Counted from the first letter of the stretch, positions 1 to 10,843 are shown. The stretch: DNA of 32,195 nt from Parabacteroides sp. Marseille-P3160 (GCF_900162725.1 NZ_LT799418.1:1207675-1239869); one strand, 5' to 3'. Numbers and translations: made by a program. The notes: generated by a model not told the origin, from the letters alone.

Positions 1-385
1 TGAGGAGAATCGGCATCTTGAATTGGTCCGTATATCCTATATTTATGCACGAACGGGGAAACCCTGTGAAATATTCGGCGGACGTGTATATAAACTGGAT
101 AATTTATCCGGTCCAGGCGGAACCAATTCGAATGTAAAGCAAGAAGGGTATAATTTCTGGTATGACCGTGTCAATGCCCGTAGTAATTTTTATAACAAGG
201 GAGTAATACATAAATGGGCGGAATACAAGATTAGCGTGCATCACATTCTTTGGCCGATACCGGCAAGTGCGATCAATACGAACACGAAAGGAATAATCAA
301 CCAGAACATCGGTTATCCGGGTGCGGAGAAGAATGTTACTCCTTTGAAGGTGCCGGAAGAAGGTACGGTCTTAGGACCTCAGTAA
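1..385 (+). CDS. SusD/RagB-family outer-membrane lipoprotein, C-terminal end (partial)
   Basis: Only the last ~127 codons are present; the 5' end lies outside the window and the reading frame is open from base 2. The tail has the hallmarks of SusD-like proteins: an ELVRISYIYARTGKP helix, then FWYDRVNARSNFYNKGV, and near the end HHILWPIPASAIN followed by INQNIGYPGAEKN. SusD proteins sit on the outer membrane as lipoproteins and cap a SusC TonB-dependent transporter, binding glycans or other oligomers for import. A susC gene is expected just upstream, outside the window. A strong hairpin terminator follows at 415-455, so this closes its operon. The substrate cannot be told from the C-terminus. 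Confidence 0.9.
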   Translation, partial: EENRHLELVRISYIYARTGKPCEIFGGRVYKLDNLSGPGGTNSNVKQEGYNFWYDRVNARSNFYNKGVIHKWAEYKISVHHILWPIPASAINTNTKGIINQNIGYPGAEKNVTPLKVPEEGTVLGPQ

Positions 386-414
386 TAGACGATAAGTAAA
401 TCGATTTTTATAAA

Positions 415-455
415 AAAGAAGGTTACTTGCTTTTGGGCAGGTAACCTTCTTTTTT
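415..455 (+). terminator. Intrinsic terminator after the susD-like gene
   Basis: Arms AAGAAGGTTAC and GTAACCTTCTT form a perfect 11-bp stem around a loop of about 14 nt, followed directly by a T run. It lies 30 bp after the susD stop and ahead of the promoter of the next gene. Confidence 0.85.
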
Positions 456-480
456 GCAAAAGGTAAAATGTATATCTTTG
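453..480 (+). promoter_or_regulatory. Bacteroidales-type promoter for the methyltransferase
   Basis: TATCTTTG at 473-480 matches the -7 consensus TAnnTTTG. A TTTG at 453-456 could be the -33 element, although the 16-nt spacer is shorter than usual. Transcription would start near 487, giving a leader of about 27 nt before the ATG at 514. Confidence 0.55.
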
Positions 481-513
481 GGGGAGTGTGGATAACAATA
501 GAACGGATAGCGG

Positions 514-1527
514 ATGAAGCGGGAAAAGTGGATGAATGGGGTGGACGGCTTTGCCGGCAAGTTGGAAGCGATCGATTACGAGTCGCTTCCGGTCAGTGAT
601 TATAACAAGCAATACATCCGGCGGTTGCGTCCGGCTTTTCGCTATTTTCTGAGGATCTATGCACTTTGCTTCAGGGAGGGATTGCAGGCTATCAGAAAGG
701 AACCCGGCGAGGTGACGCTGATCGATTATGGCGGCGGTTGCGGATTCCTAAGTCTGTTTGCCAAAGCGATTGGCTTCGGGCGGGTGGTCTATGTGGATCA
801 TAACCCTCTGTCGGTGGCGACGGTGACGGCCTTGAGGGGGAAACTAGGCTTTGGCCCTGATGAGATTCTGGAGGGAACCTCGGCCGAACTGTTGTCATGG
901 TGCCGTGCCCGCCAGATAAAGCCGCAACTTTTGATTTCTACGGATGTGATAGAGCATGTCTATGATTTATCTCTGTTTTTTCGCGAATTGACCGCCTTGG
1001 AGAACCTTTATATGATATTTACAACAGGTTCGACCCCTTATAATCCTTACGTACGGAAAAGGCTGGAAACAAGAATGCGTTCAGTAGAGACCGGGAAAGG
1101 AGAGCAACCGAACTTTTTCACCCAACGACTTCATTTTATCCGGTCTAACTATCCGTCGTTGCCGGAAACGGAGGCGGAGCAGTGGGCGCATCGGACACGC
1201 GGACTGATTTATGCTTACATCCCCGCCGTGGTGGAAGGGAGGCGGAGCTATTTTCCTCCCGGACCGTATAATACTTGTGATCCTGAAACGGGAAATTGGG
1301 AGGAGCGGATCTTGTCTCTTGAGGCTTACCGCGATTTATTGGCTCCTTACGGATATGAAGTGAGAATGAGAAAAGGATTTTATAATGAGGAACGAACGAA
1401 TGCATTTCTGTCTTTCGCCTGCCGGTGTATCAACGCCTTGATCCGGGTTTCCGGGAAGGCCGGCTTTTGCATCGCACCTTTTATAACGATCCAATGCAAA
1501 AAGAAAGGTTGGTTCCCGCGCCCATAA
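514..1527 (+). CDS. Class I SAM-dependent methyltransferase
   Basis: A 337-residue soluble protein. Motif I of the Rossmann-type SAM site is seen as LIDYGGGCGFLS (about residue 70), followed by the acidic-end strand VVYVDHNPLS and then ISTDVIEHVYDL, which matches the motif IV region of methyltransferases of the UbiE/Methyltransf_23 type. The C-terminal half (about residues 190-330) is not a recognised domain and probably sets acceptor specificity. The ATG at 514 fits a promoter at 473-480. The gene is monocistronic, between a terminator upstream and a new promoter at 1617. The substrate is unknown; lipid, glycan or small-molecule acceptors are all possible. Confidence 0.75.
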   Translation: MKREKWMNGVDGFAGKLEAIDYESLPVSDYNKQYIRRLRPAFRYFLRIYALCFREGLQAIRKEPGEVTLIDYGGGCGFLSLFAKAIGFGRVVYVDHNPLSVATVTALRGKLGFGPDEILEGTSAELLSWCRARQIKPQLLISTDVIEHVYDLSLFFRELTALENLYMIFTTGSTPYNPYVRKRLETRMRSVETGKGEQPNFFTQRLHFIRSNYPSLPETEAEQWAHRTRGLIYAYIPAVVEGRRSYFPPGPYNTCDPETGNWEERILSLEAYRDLLAPYGYEVRMRKGFYNEERTNAFLSFACRCINALIRVSGKAGFCIAPFITIQCKKKGWFPRP

Positions 1528-1593
1528 ATAGGAGGAATAATAGGTTGTGGGCGGACGGAAGCCTTTCGCCGGCTGATAAATCATTCCTTTTCG

Positions 1594-1624
1594 TTTGGGG
1601 ATACCCGGATAATTCCTAACTTTG
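1594..1624 (+). promoter_or_regulatory. Promoter for the DPP III gene
   Basis: TTTG at 1594-1597 and TAACTTTG at 1617-1624 are separated by 19 nt, the expected layout for the Bacteroidales primary sigma factor (-33 TTTG, -7 TAnnTTTG). This is the best-formed promoter of that kind in the window. Confidence 0.75.
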
Positions 1625-1689
1625 TCTTACCTCAGCCTATAGAAGGAGGGGGATAGTATGTACAATCTGTTTTCATACAACAGTTTATT

Positions 1690-3747
1690 ATGAGAAAAAT
1701 AATAGTATCCATGACGACAATTATTGCGCTGGCTGCCTGCACTGGGCAGAAAGCGGGGAAAGAAGACCCCGCAACAGACACTGCATTTGAACAGGTGGCG
1801 GATCGTTTTGCCGATATCGAGGTCTTGCGTTATCAAGTGCCCGGATTTGAATCGCTGACTTTGCAGCAGAAACAACTGATCTATCATTTGTCGGAAGCCG
1901 CCCTGATGGGACGGGATATCTTGTTCGACCAGAACGGACGTTATAATCTGGCGATCCGGCGTACCTTGGAAGCTATTTATACCGGATATAAAGGCGATCG
2001 CGAATCAGCTGACTTCAAAGGACTGGAAACCTATCTGAAGCGGGTCTGGTTCTCCAGCGGCATCCATCACCATTATGCCGTTGACAAGTTTTCCCCGGGA
2101 TTCCCGCAAACCTTTTTTGCCGATTGTGTGAAACAGTTGGATCCTTCCAAGCTGCCTTTGCGCGAAGGACAAACGGTTGATGCTTTCCTGGCTGAGCTGA
2201 CGCCTGTTTTGTTCGATCCTACAGTCATGCCCAGGCGAGTCGTGCAAAGTGGCGACGGCGATTTGATTCAGGCTTCGGCAAATAATTATTATGGCGCGGG
2301 AGTGACGCTGAAAGAGGTGGAAGACTTCTATGCAAAGTTGAAGAAGCCGGGCGATCCGCGCCCGATCTCCTACGGACTGAACAGCCGCTTGGTGAAGAAG
2401 GACGGAAAGCTGATAGAAGAGGTCTGGAAGGTTGGCGGGCTTTATTCACAAGCCATTGAGAAGATCGTGGGCGAGTTGGAGAAGGCGGCTGCATTTGCTG
2501 AAAACGACGCCCAGAAGAAAATCATCGAAACGTTGATTGCTTATTATCGTTCCGGTGACTTGAAGACTTTTGATGCCTATTCGATCTTATGGGTGGAAGA
2601 TACGGTTTCGGATGTCGATTTTGTCAACGGCTTTATCGAAACCTACGGCGATCCGTTGGGAATGAAGGCCAGTTGGGAATCGACCGTGAATTTTATCAAC
2701 AAGGAGGCGACCAAACGCACGAATACGATCAGTGAAAACGCCCAATGGTTCGAGGATCATTCGCCGACGGATCCGCGTTTTAAGAAGAAAGCGGTCAAAG
2801 GGGTGAGCGCCAAGGTAATTACCGTAACCATGCTGGGAGGTGATTGCTATCCGGCGACGCCGATCGGCATCAACTTACCGAACGCCAACTGGATCCGGCA
2901 CGAACACGGATCCAAGTCGGTGACGATTGAAAATATTACGGAGGCCTACGACAAGGCTTCACAGGGAAACGGCTTTAACGAGGAGTTTGTCTGGAGTGAC
3001 GCTGAACGGGAATCGATCCGAAAATACGGCTTTGAAACGGATAATCTGCATACCGACCTGCATGAATGTTTGGGGCATGGCTCCGGAATCATACTCCCCG
3101 GAGTCGATCCGGACGGCTTGAAGGCCTACAGCTCCACTCTGGAAGAAGCGCGCGCCGACCTGTTTGCCCTCTATTATCTGGCCGATGCCAAGCTTCTCGA
3201 ATTGGGACTGCTGAAGGATCCCGAAGCGTATAAGGCGGAATATTACAAATACATGATGAACGGGTTGATGACCCAGTTGGTCCGCATCGAGAAAGGCCGC
3301 CAGGTAGAAGAAGCCCACATGCGGAACCGGCAGCTTATCGCTCGGTGGGTTTATGAGAAAGGGTTTCCGGAAAAGGTCGTTGAGTTGAAGAAGCGGGACG
3401 GCGAAACTTTTGTCGTCGTGAATGACTACGATAAACTGCGTACGCTTTTCGGCGAACTGCTGGCCGAGGTACAACGGATCAAAAGCGAAGGAGATTATAA
3501 TGCAGGGAAAGCATTGGTGGAAAATTACGGAGTGAAAGTCGATCCGGAATTACATGCCGAAGTGTTGGAGCGGTATGCCAAGTTGAACCTGGCGCCTTAC
3601 CGCGGTTTCTTGAATCCGGTTATGAAAGAAGTGAAGAACGGGCAAGGTGAAGTAACCGATATCCGTCTGGATTATACCGAAGGGTATGTGGAACAGATGT
3701 TACGGTATAGCCGGGATTACTCTTTTCTACCGACTTACAACAATTAA
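1690..3747 (+). CDS. Dipeptidyl-peptidase III, family M49 lipoprotein
   Basis: A zinc exopeptidase that removes dipeptides from peptide N-termini. The M49 signature HECLGH lies at residues 458-463 (H458 and H463 bind zinc, E459 is catalytic). The second motif, EEARAD, supplies the third ligand at E486, 28 residues after H458, the same spacing I recall for Bacteroides thetaiotaomicron DPP III. The 685-residue length matches the bacterial family (about 675). The N-terminus is a lipoprotein signal with lipobox LAAC (Cys17), so the enzyme is predicted to be membrane-anchored in the periplasm or outer membrane, unlike the cytosolic eukaryotic enzyme. The next gene starts 2 nt after the stop, indicating coupling. 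Confidence 0.95.
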   Translation: MRKIIVSMTTIIALAACTGQKAGKEDPATDTAFEQVADRFADIEVLRYQVPGFESLTLQQKQLIYHLSEAALMGRDILFDQNGRYNLAIRRTLEAIYTGYKGDRESADFKGLETYLKRVWFSSGIHHHYAVDKFSPGFPQTFFADCVKQLDPSKLPLREGQTVDAFLAELTPVLFDPTVMPRRVVQSGDGDLIQASANNYYGAGVTLKEVEDFYAKLKKPGDPRPISYGLNSRLVKKDGKLIEEVWKVGGLYSQAIEKIVGELEKAAAFAENDAQKKIIETLIAYYRSGDLKTFDAYSILWVEDTVSDVDFVNGFIETYGDPLGMKASWESTVNFINKEATKRTNTISENAQWFEDHSPTDPRFKKKAVKGVSAKVITVTMLGGDCYPATPIGINLPNANWIRHEHGSKSVTIENITEAYDKASQGNGFNEEFVWSDAERESIRKYGFETDNLHTDLHECLGHGSGIILPGVDPDGLKAYSSTLEEARADLFALYYLADAKLLELGLLKDPEAYKAEYYKYMMNGLMTQLVRIEKGRQVEEAHMRNRQLIARWVYEKGFPEKVVELKKRDGETFVVVNDYDKLRTLFGELLAEVQRIKSEGDYNAGKALVENYGVKVDPELHAEVLERYAKLNLAPYRGFLNPVMKEVKNGQGEVTDIRLDYTEGYVEQMLRYSRDYSFLPTYNN

Positions 3748-3749
3748 GG

Positions 3750-4430
3750 ATGTACGAAAGCGAATTGAAAGAAATACGGCGACGGCTGCGCCTGTCGATG
3801 AATGGAGCTGTGTCCGCTTCCATGCGCGCTCAGGGAGTCGACTATAAAGTCAATTTCGGCGTTTTGTTGGCCCATCTCAAAGAATTAGCATCCCTTTATG
3901 TAAAAGATGCCGGATTGGCAGAAGCCTTATGGCAGACGGATACCCGTGAATTAAAGATATTGGCGACGATACTTTATCCGCCGGAGCAATTTACTCCCGA
4001 ACGGGCGGAAGCCTGGACAGCTGCCGTCCGGCACCAGGAGATTGCGGAGCAATATTGCATCAATTTGTTGCAGGAATTGCCATTTGCTTTAGAGTTGGCC
4101 GGCCGGTGGATCGATGCGGAGGAAGAGTATGCCGCTGTCGTCGGTTATACCCTGTACGCCCGCCTATTTACGAAGGGGGGCGTCTTTCCTCCGGAAAAAC
4201 TCCCGGAGGAGGCGGCGCATTTCCTTCAATCGGCGCGGACGGCTTTGCTGGGAGGGATCTCCCGCCGGCAACGAGCGGCGCTTTTGGCATTGAAACGCTA
4301 TGGACGCCAATCAGGGGAACAACAAGCTGCTGTATTGAATGTACTTTCGGACTTTCAGGCATCCGGGGATGCAGGGAAAAGGGAATTCTATTCGGATTTA
4401 TTATTTGAATTTGAATATTATCAATCATAA
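3750..4430 (+). CDS. DNA alkylation repair (AlkD-like) HEAT-repeat protein
   Basis: A 226-residue all-helical protein. The segment LWQTDTRELKILATIL (about residues 64-79) is the typical early signature of the AlkC/AlkD DNA-glycosylase family (PF08713), whose HEAT repeats cradle alkylated DNA; the following PEQFTPERAEAW also fits. There is no signal peptide. It begins 2 nt after the DPP III stop and is probably co-transcribed and translationally coupled with it. Catalytic Asp/Trp residues of true AlkD cannot be placed with certainty, so it may be a non-catalytic family member. Confidence 0.7.
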   Translation: MYESELKEIRRRLRLSMNGAVSASMRAQGVDYKVNFGVLLAHLKELASLYVKDAGLAEALWQTDTRELKILATILYPPEQFTPERAEAWTAAVRHQEIAEQYCINLLQELPFALELAGRWIDAEEEYAAVVGYTLYARLFTKGGVFPPEKLPEEAAHFLQSARTALLGGISRRQRAALLALKRYGRQSGEQQAAVLNVLSDFQASGDAGKREFYSDLLFEFEYYQS

Positions 4431-4453
4431 CTCCCTATTAAAAGATATTTTAT

Positions 4454-4461
4454 TAAATTTG
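4454..4461 (+). promoter_or_regulatory. -7 promoter element before the Fur-family gene
   Basis: TAAATTTG matches TAnnTTTG; no clear -33 TTTG is seen. A start near 4468 gives a 16-nt leader and supports the ATG at 4484. Confidence 0.5.
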
Positions 4462-4483
4462 TTGATTCGAGAGTCTGGCTATA

Positions 4484-4957
4484 ATGAATATAAATCGAAA
4501 TGATATTGCGAGTATGCAGCAACGCCTTACAGAATATCTTACCGATCAGAACCTTCGGAAGACAACCGAGCGCTATACTATTTTGGAATGTATCTGTACG
4601 ATAAAAGGACATTTCGATGTGGAAATGCTGCAAAAGATGTTGGACGGAGCAAATTTTCATGTCAGCCGTGCTACGATCTATAATACAATCGAGTTATTGG
4701 TCAATGCGAGTTTGGTAGTACGCCATCAGTTTTCCTCGCAGATTGTCCAATACGAATTGAAGTGTATTTCGGAAACGCATCATCATCTGGTTTGTACCCA
4801 TTGCGGAGCGGTGTGTGAGATTAAGAATAAGGAACTTGCAACTTTAATGAACGGGAGGCGGTTTCCGAAGTTTTCGGCGGAATATTATTCGCTTTATATT
4901 TATGGAATTTGTAGTAAGTGCAAGTTTAAATTGCGGCAGAAAAAGAATAATAAATAA
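4484..4957 (+). CDS. Fur-family metal- or peroxide-responsive repressor
   Basis: A 157-residue regulator with an N-terminal winged helix (about residues 10-85, containing TTERYTILECI and SRATIYNTIELL) and a C-terminal metal-binding dimerisation domain. The metal-site segment HHHLVCTHCGAVCEI (about 104-118) and a second pair, CSKC, near the C-terminus form the four-cysteine structural zinc site of Fur/PerR proteins. Which metal it senses cannot be decided from sequence. It precedes purA by 18 bp and is probably co-transcribed with it, so purine synthesis may be linked to the same control. Confidence 0.88.
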   Translation: MNINRNDIASMQQRLTEYLTDQNLRKTTERYTILECICTIKGHFDVEMLQKMLDGANFHVSRATIYNTIELLVNASLVVRHQFSSQIVQYELKCISETHHHLVCTHCGAVCEIKNKELATLMNGRRFPKFSAEYYSLYIYGICSKCKFKLRQKKNNK

Positions 4958-4975
4958 TTTACATTAACTTGATTA

Positions 4976-6253
4976 ATGATGAAAGTAGACGTATTATTAG
5001 GGCTACAATGGGGAGACGAGGGCAAAGGCAAAGTGGTCGATGTACTGACTCCCAAGTATGATGTAATCGCCCGATTCCAGGGAGGACCGAATGCCGGGCA
5101 TACGCTTGAATTCAATGGAGAGAAGTACATTCTCCGTTCGATACCCTCCGGTATATTTCAGGGAGGTAAGGTCAACGTGATAGGAAACGGCGTCGTTTTG
5201 GATCCGCTGCTCTTCAAGGAAGAAGCGGAAAGCCTGGCGGCCAGCGGGCACGACATTACGGAACGCCTGTTTATTTCGAAGAAAGCCCATTTGATTTTAC
5301 CTACCCACCGTCTGCTGGATGCCGCTTATGAAGCCTCGAAAGGAAGCGGTAAAATCGGCACAACCGGCAAGGGCATCGGGCCGGCCTATACCGATAAGGT
5401 AAGCCGTAACGGCTTGCGGGTAGGTGACTTATTGCATCATTTTGATGAGAAATACAAGGCGGCGAAAGAACGCCACGAAACAATCCTTCGTTCGCTGAAT
5501 TACACGTATGATATTACCGACTTGGAAGCTCGTTGGTTTGAGGCGCTGGAATACTTGAAACGTTTCCGGTTGATCGATAGCGAGCATGTCATTAATACGT
5601 TCTTGGACGAAGACAAGTCGGTTCTGGCTGAAGGAGCGCAAGGAACGATGCTGGATGTGGACTTCGGCTCCTATCCTTTTGTCACTTCCTCCAATACGAT
5701 TTGCGCCGGTTGTTGCACCGGATTGGGCGTTTCTCCCCGGAACATCGGCGAAGTCTACGGAATTTTCAAAGCTTATTGCACCCGTGTGGGCAGCGGTCCG
5801 TTTCCGACGGAGTTGTTTGATGATACGGGTGACCGGCTTTGCGAACTGGGGCATGAGTTCGGCTCCGTTACCGGGCGGAAGCGCCGTTGTGGATGGATCG
5901 ACCTGGTAGCATTGAAGTATGCTGTTATGATCAATGGCGTGAGCAAGCTGATCATGATGAAAAGCGATGTTCTGGATTCTTTTGAGACGATTAAGGCTTG
6001 TGTCGCTTACCAAATCGATGGGAAAGAGGTTACGGAATTCCCCTTTGAGATCGACGAGAATGTGGAGCCTGTTTATGTAGACCTTTCCGGCTGGCAAACG
6101 GATATGACGAAAATGAAGAGCGAAGATGAATTTCCTGAGGAATTCAATGCGTACCTGACTTTCCTGGAAGACGAACTGAATGTTCCGATCAAAATCGTTT
6201 CCGTCGGACCTGACCGGGAACAAACAATTATAAGATATACAGAAGAAGACTAA
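4976..6253 (+). CDS. purA: Adenylosuccinate synthetase
   Basis: Catalyses GTP-dependent joining of IMP and aspartate to adenylosuccinate, the first committed step to AMP. The N-terminal P-loop variant GLQWGDEGKGK, the conserved NAGHT, the GTTGKGIGPAY loop, the GAQGTMLDVDFGSYPFVTSS region and GRKRRCGWID are all present. The length of 425 residues is normal. It starts with Met-Met; either Met (4976 or 4979) could be used. It follows the Fur-family gene in an apparent two-gene operon ended by the terminator at 6272-6313. Confidence 0.97.
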   Translation: MMKVDVLLGLQWGDEGKGKVVDVLTPKYDVIARFQGGPNAGHTLEFNGEKYILRSIPSGIFQGGKVNVIGNGVVLDPLLFKEEAESLAASGHDITERLFISKKAHLILPTHRLLDAAYEASKGSGKIGTTGKGIGPAYTDKVSRNGLRVGDLLHHFDEKYKAAKERHETILRSLNYTYDITDLEARWFEALEYLKRFRLIDSEHVINTFLDEDKSVLAEGAQGTMLDVDFGSYPFVTSSNTICAGCCTGLGVSPRNIGEVYGIFKAYCTRVGSGPFPTELFDDTGDRLCELGHEFGSVTGRKRRCGWIDLVALKYAVMINGVSKLIMMKSDVLDSFETIKACVAYQIDGKEVTEFPFEIDENVEPVYVDLSGWQTDMTKMKSEDEFPEEFNAYLTFLEDELNVPIKIVSVGPDREQTIIRYTEED

Positions 6254-6271
6254 TAAAAACAAAAAAGCTCT

Positions 6272-6313
6272 AAAGAGGGGAACCGCACATGCGATTTCCC
6301 CTTTTTCTTTTTT
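6272..6313 (+). terminator. Intrinsic terminator after purA
   Basis: AAAGAGGGGAA pairs with TTTCCCCTTTTT around a ~13-nt loop, and the downstream arm runs into T-rich sequence. Confidence 0.8.
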
Positions 6314-6314
6314 G

Positions 6315-6322
6315 TATATTTG
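6315..6322 (+). promoter_or_regulatory. -7 promoter element before the zinc peptidase gene
   Basis: TATATTTG matches TAnnTTTG and lies immediately after the purA terminator. No good -33 element is visible. Confidence 0.5.
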
Positions 6323-6372
6323 GCAAGGTTTTTGCAATTGAGTTTATATAAGTATAATAAATAGATAGAGAT

Positions 6373-7056
6373 ATGATGACCTATTGGATTTTATTTATTA
6401 GTATAGCCGTCATTAGTTGGTTGGTTTCCGCAAACCTGAAACATAAATTCGAAAAGTATTCGGAGATTCCGCTTCCGGCCGGTTTGACGGGCAAAGAAGT
6501 AGCGGAAAAGATGCTGCATGACAATGGGATCTATGATGTGACCGTGACTTCTACGCCCGGACATCTGACGGATCATTACAATCCTATGAATAAGACCGTC
6601 AACCTGAGCGAGCCGGTTTATTCTAGCAATAGTATAGCGGCGGCAGCTGTAGCGGCCCATGAATGCGGGCATGCTGTGCAGCACGCCCGAGGGTATGCTC
6701 CTTTGAAAATGCGTTCGGCCTTGGTTCCGATCGTCAGCTTTTCGTCTAGTATTTTGAGCTGGATTTTGCTCGGGGGCATGTTGATGCTGAATACTTTCCC
6801 CCAGTTGTTACTTTTCGGAATCATTCTTTTTGCCATGACCACCTTATTCAGTTTCATCACCTTACCGGTGGAAATCAATGCCAGCAAGCGTGCGTTGGTC
6901 TGGTTGAGCAACGCAGGGCTGACGAATATAGCCACACAAGATAAAGCCGAAGACGCCTTGCGTTCGGCAGCCTATACTTACGTGGTTGCTGCATTAGGTT
7001 CGTTGGCTACCTTGTTGTATTATGTGATGATCTTTCTGGGAGGGCGTCGGGAGTGA
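6373..7056 (+). CDS. YugP-type neutral zinc metallopeptidase, membrane protein
   Basis: A 227-residue membrane protein of the YugP family (PF04298). The zinc motif is HECGH at residues 96-100, followed by AVQHARGYAPLKMRSALVP, characteristic of this family. An N-terminal hydrophobic segment (about 3-19) and three further hydrophobic stretches (about 115-135, 140-165 and 200-222) predict an inner-membrane protein, with the active site between the first and second spans. Substrates of the family are not established; housekeeping membrane-protein proteolysis is a guess. Confidence 0.85.
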   Translation: MMTYWILFISIAVISWLVSANLKHKFEKYSEIPLPAGLTGKEVAEKMLHDNGIYDVTVTSTPGHLTDHYNPMNKTVNLSEPVYSSNSIAAAAVAAHECGHAVQHARGYAPLKMRSALVPIVSFSSSILSWILLGGMLMLNTFPQLLLFGIILFAMTTLFSFITLPVEINASKRALVWLSNAGLTNIATQDKAEDALRSAAYTYVVAALGSLATLLYYVMIFLGGRRE

Positions 7057-7067
7057 TAAAAAATCCC

Positions 7068-7075
7068 TACCTTTG
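7068..7075 (+). promoter_or_regulatory. -7 promoter element before hisS
   Basis: TACCTTTG matches TAnnTTTG, 31 nt before the hisS ATG. No obvious -33 element. Confidence 0.5.
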
Positions 7076-7106
7076 CTTCCTCAATCGTAAATAGAATAAT
7101 GTAATC

Positions 7107-8465
7107 ATGCAAAAACCTTCTATTCCCAAAGGAACACGGGATTTTTCGCCAGAAGAGATGGCGAAACGCAACTATATTTTCAATACTATTCGTGAGGTAT
7201 ATCATTTGTACGGCTTTCAGCAAATCGAAACGCCGTCAATGGAGAATCTGTCGACGCTGATGGGAAAGTATGGGGAAGAAGGTGATAAGCTCTTATTCAA
7301 GGTCTTGAATTCCGGTGATTGTTTTGCCGGCATTTCGGATGAAGAATTGTTGGAAAAAAATCCGGTCCGGTTTGCGGCAAAGGCCTGCGAGAAAGGCTTG
7401 CGTTACGACCTGACCGTTCCGTTTGCACGTTATGTGGTCATGCACCGGAACGAAATCTCTTTTCCTTTCAAACGTTATCAGATTCAGCCGGTTTGGCGCG
7501 CCGACCGTCCGCAAAAGGGGCGTTATCGCGAATTTTACCAATGCGATGGTGATATTGTCGGCTCGGATTCCCTGTTGAATGAGGTGGAACTGATCCAGAT
7601 CATGGATGAGGTTTTCCGTCGTTTCGGCATACGAGTCTGTATTAAGATGAACAACCGGAAAATTCTATCGGGTATCGCCGAGATTATCGGGGAGGCTGAC
7701 CGGATCGTAGATATTACCGTAGCAATCGATAAACTGGATAAAATCGGGCTGGAGAATGTAAACGAAGAACTTCGTTCAAAGGGACTGTCGGAAGAGTCGA
7801 TTGCCCGTTTGCAACCGATTATCCTGTTGAACGGCTCGAACCGCGGGAAGGCGGAGACACTGAAATCTGTCCTGGCTTCTTCTCTTACCGGATTAAAAGG
7901 TGTGGAAGAAATTGAATATATCCTTGATCATATTGAACGCCTGAGACTTGTAACTCCTTTGGAGTTTGACGTGACACTGGCGCGCGGACTGAGCTACTAT
8001 ACCGGCGCTATCTTTGAAGTAAAGGCCTTGGATGTACAGATCGGTAGTATTACCGGCGGTGGTCGATATGATAACCTGACCGGTGTCTTCGGATTGGCGG
8101 GAGTTTCGGGCGTTGGAATCTCCTTCGGCGCCGACCGTATATACGATGTCTTAAATCAATTAAATCTTTACCCTGCGGACTCTTTACAGTCTACCCAGTT
8201 ATTATTTGTCAACTTTGGTGAAAAGGAGGCGGAGTACCTGCTTCCGATCCTTGCCCACTTGCGTGCGGCCGGTTTGCGGGTGGAATTTTATCCCGATGCG
8301 GCCAAGATGAAAAAACAGATGAGTTATGCCGATGCCCAAAAGATACCCTATGTCGCTATCGTAGGAGAAACGGAAATTGCAGAAGGGCGGATCAACCTGA
8401 AAGAGATGGCTACGGGCGAACAAACCTCTGTTGCAGTCGATGAATTGATCGGACGTTTCTCCTGA
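7107..8465 (+). CDS. hisS: Histidyl-tRNA synthetase
   Basis: Class II aminoacyl-tRNA synthetase that charges tRNA-His. Seen directly: the N-terminal [11 protein letters not shown] segment, motif 2 ([20 protein letters not shown], then EFYQCDGD), the histidine-binding signature [15 protein letters not shown], motif 3 ([13 protein letters not shown] with GISFGADRI), and a C-terminal anticodon-binding domain (about residues 355-450). The length of 452 residues is typical. It is transcribed alone, with a 403-bp gap before groES. Confidence 0.97.
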   Translation: MQKPSIPKGTRDFSPEEMAKRNYIFNTIREVYHLYGFQQIETPSMENLSTLMGKYGEEGDKLLFKVLNSGDCFAGISDEELLEKNPVRFAAKACEKGLRYDLTVPFARYVVMHRNEISFPFKRYQIQPVWRADRPQKGRYREFYQCDGDIVGSDSLLNEVELIQIMDEVFRRFGIRVCIKMNNRKILSGIAEIIGEADRIVDITVAIDKLDKIGLENVNEELRSKGLSEESIARLQPIILLNGSNRGKAETLKSVLASSLTGLKGVEEIEYILDHIERLRLVTPLEFDVTLARGLSYYTGAIFEVKALDVQIGSITGGGRYDNLTGVFGLAGVSGVGISFGADRIYDVLNQLNLYPADSLQSTQLLFVNFGEKEAEYLLPILAHLRAAGLRVEFYPDAAKMKKQMSYADAQKIPYVAIVGETEIAEGRINLKEMATGEQTSVAVDELIGRFS

Positions 8466-8548
8466 GGTCTATTCTTTAATCATAGTTGGTTCGTTCTATT
8501 GATATATTTCTCTGTTAATTCAAAGAAATAAAGCATTGCACCGCCCTG

Positions 8549-8592
8549 AAAATCGAGTGTACTCACTGATAAAATCGAGTATACTCGATTTT
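8549..8592. repeat. Tandem operator-like repeat with a perfect palindrome
   Basis: Two near-identical units begin at 8549 and 8571, a 22-bp period (about two helical turns). The second contains the perfect palindrome AAATCGAGTATACTCGATTT (8572-8591); the first has AAAATCGAGTGTACTC. It lies about 200 bp before the sigma-54-like -12 element, where an activator site would be expected. Alternatively the palindrome plus its T run could be a weak terminator for hisS; the stem has only four GC pairs. Confidence 0.55.
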
Positions 8593-8766
8593 TTCCGTAT
8601 AAGTCGCTACTTTTGGGGACTGACAGCCCCGTGATTTTCATATCTATAAAGAGGGGTGGAAAAGAAGGCGTGGCGACTCTTTTTCCAGGCAGTCATTCTG
8701 TCAGCAGGTACAGATAAACATTCTCTTTGATTAGAAAAAATGTCAGTTTCGCCGATCCGTTTCCAT

Positions 8767-8783
8767 TTGGCACGAATTTGGCT
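8767..8783 (+). promoter_or_regulatory. Sigma-54 (RpoN)-type promoter for groESL
   Basis: TTGGCACGAATTTGGCT fits the -24/-12 consensus YTGGCACG-N4-TTGCW at 12 of 13 informative positions, with the GG and GC doublets exactly 12 bp apart. Transcription would start near 8794, giving a leader of about 75 nt before groES. The competing reading is a primary-sigma promoter (TTTG at 8766, then the poor -7 element TACCAATG at 8788). Confidence 0.55.
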
Positions 8784-8868
8784 ATAATACCAATGGTTGA
8801 TTCCTTGGATCGATCAGACAAGTATGTATCTATATTTAATTAGTTTAATTAATTTAAAATATTAAAAA

Positions 8869-10813
<1,945 letters not shown>

Positions 10814-10843
10814 TCCAAGCCCGTAATTTTATAGATCTTAATC

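Larger units (their letters stand above)
8466..8868 (+). promoter_or_regulatory. 403-bp hisS-groES intergenic region
   Basis: No ORF of credible size. From left to right it holds the tandem/palindromic repeat at 8549-8592; a GGGG/CCCC-arm inverted repeat near 8614-8630; an imperfect hairpin at 8657-8687 (TGGAAAAGA against TCTTTTTCCA); the sigma-54-like site at 8767-8783; and a very AT-rich leader before the groES start. The region is much longer than needed for a simple promoter, which suggests layered control of the chaperonin operon. A small RNA within it cannot be excluded. Confidence 0.6.

Noticed and set aside
8466-8868. CIRCE element for HrcA control of groESL
   Set aside because: The TTAGCACTC-N9-GAGTGCTAA pattern is absent; the palindrome present is unrelated in sequence.
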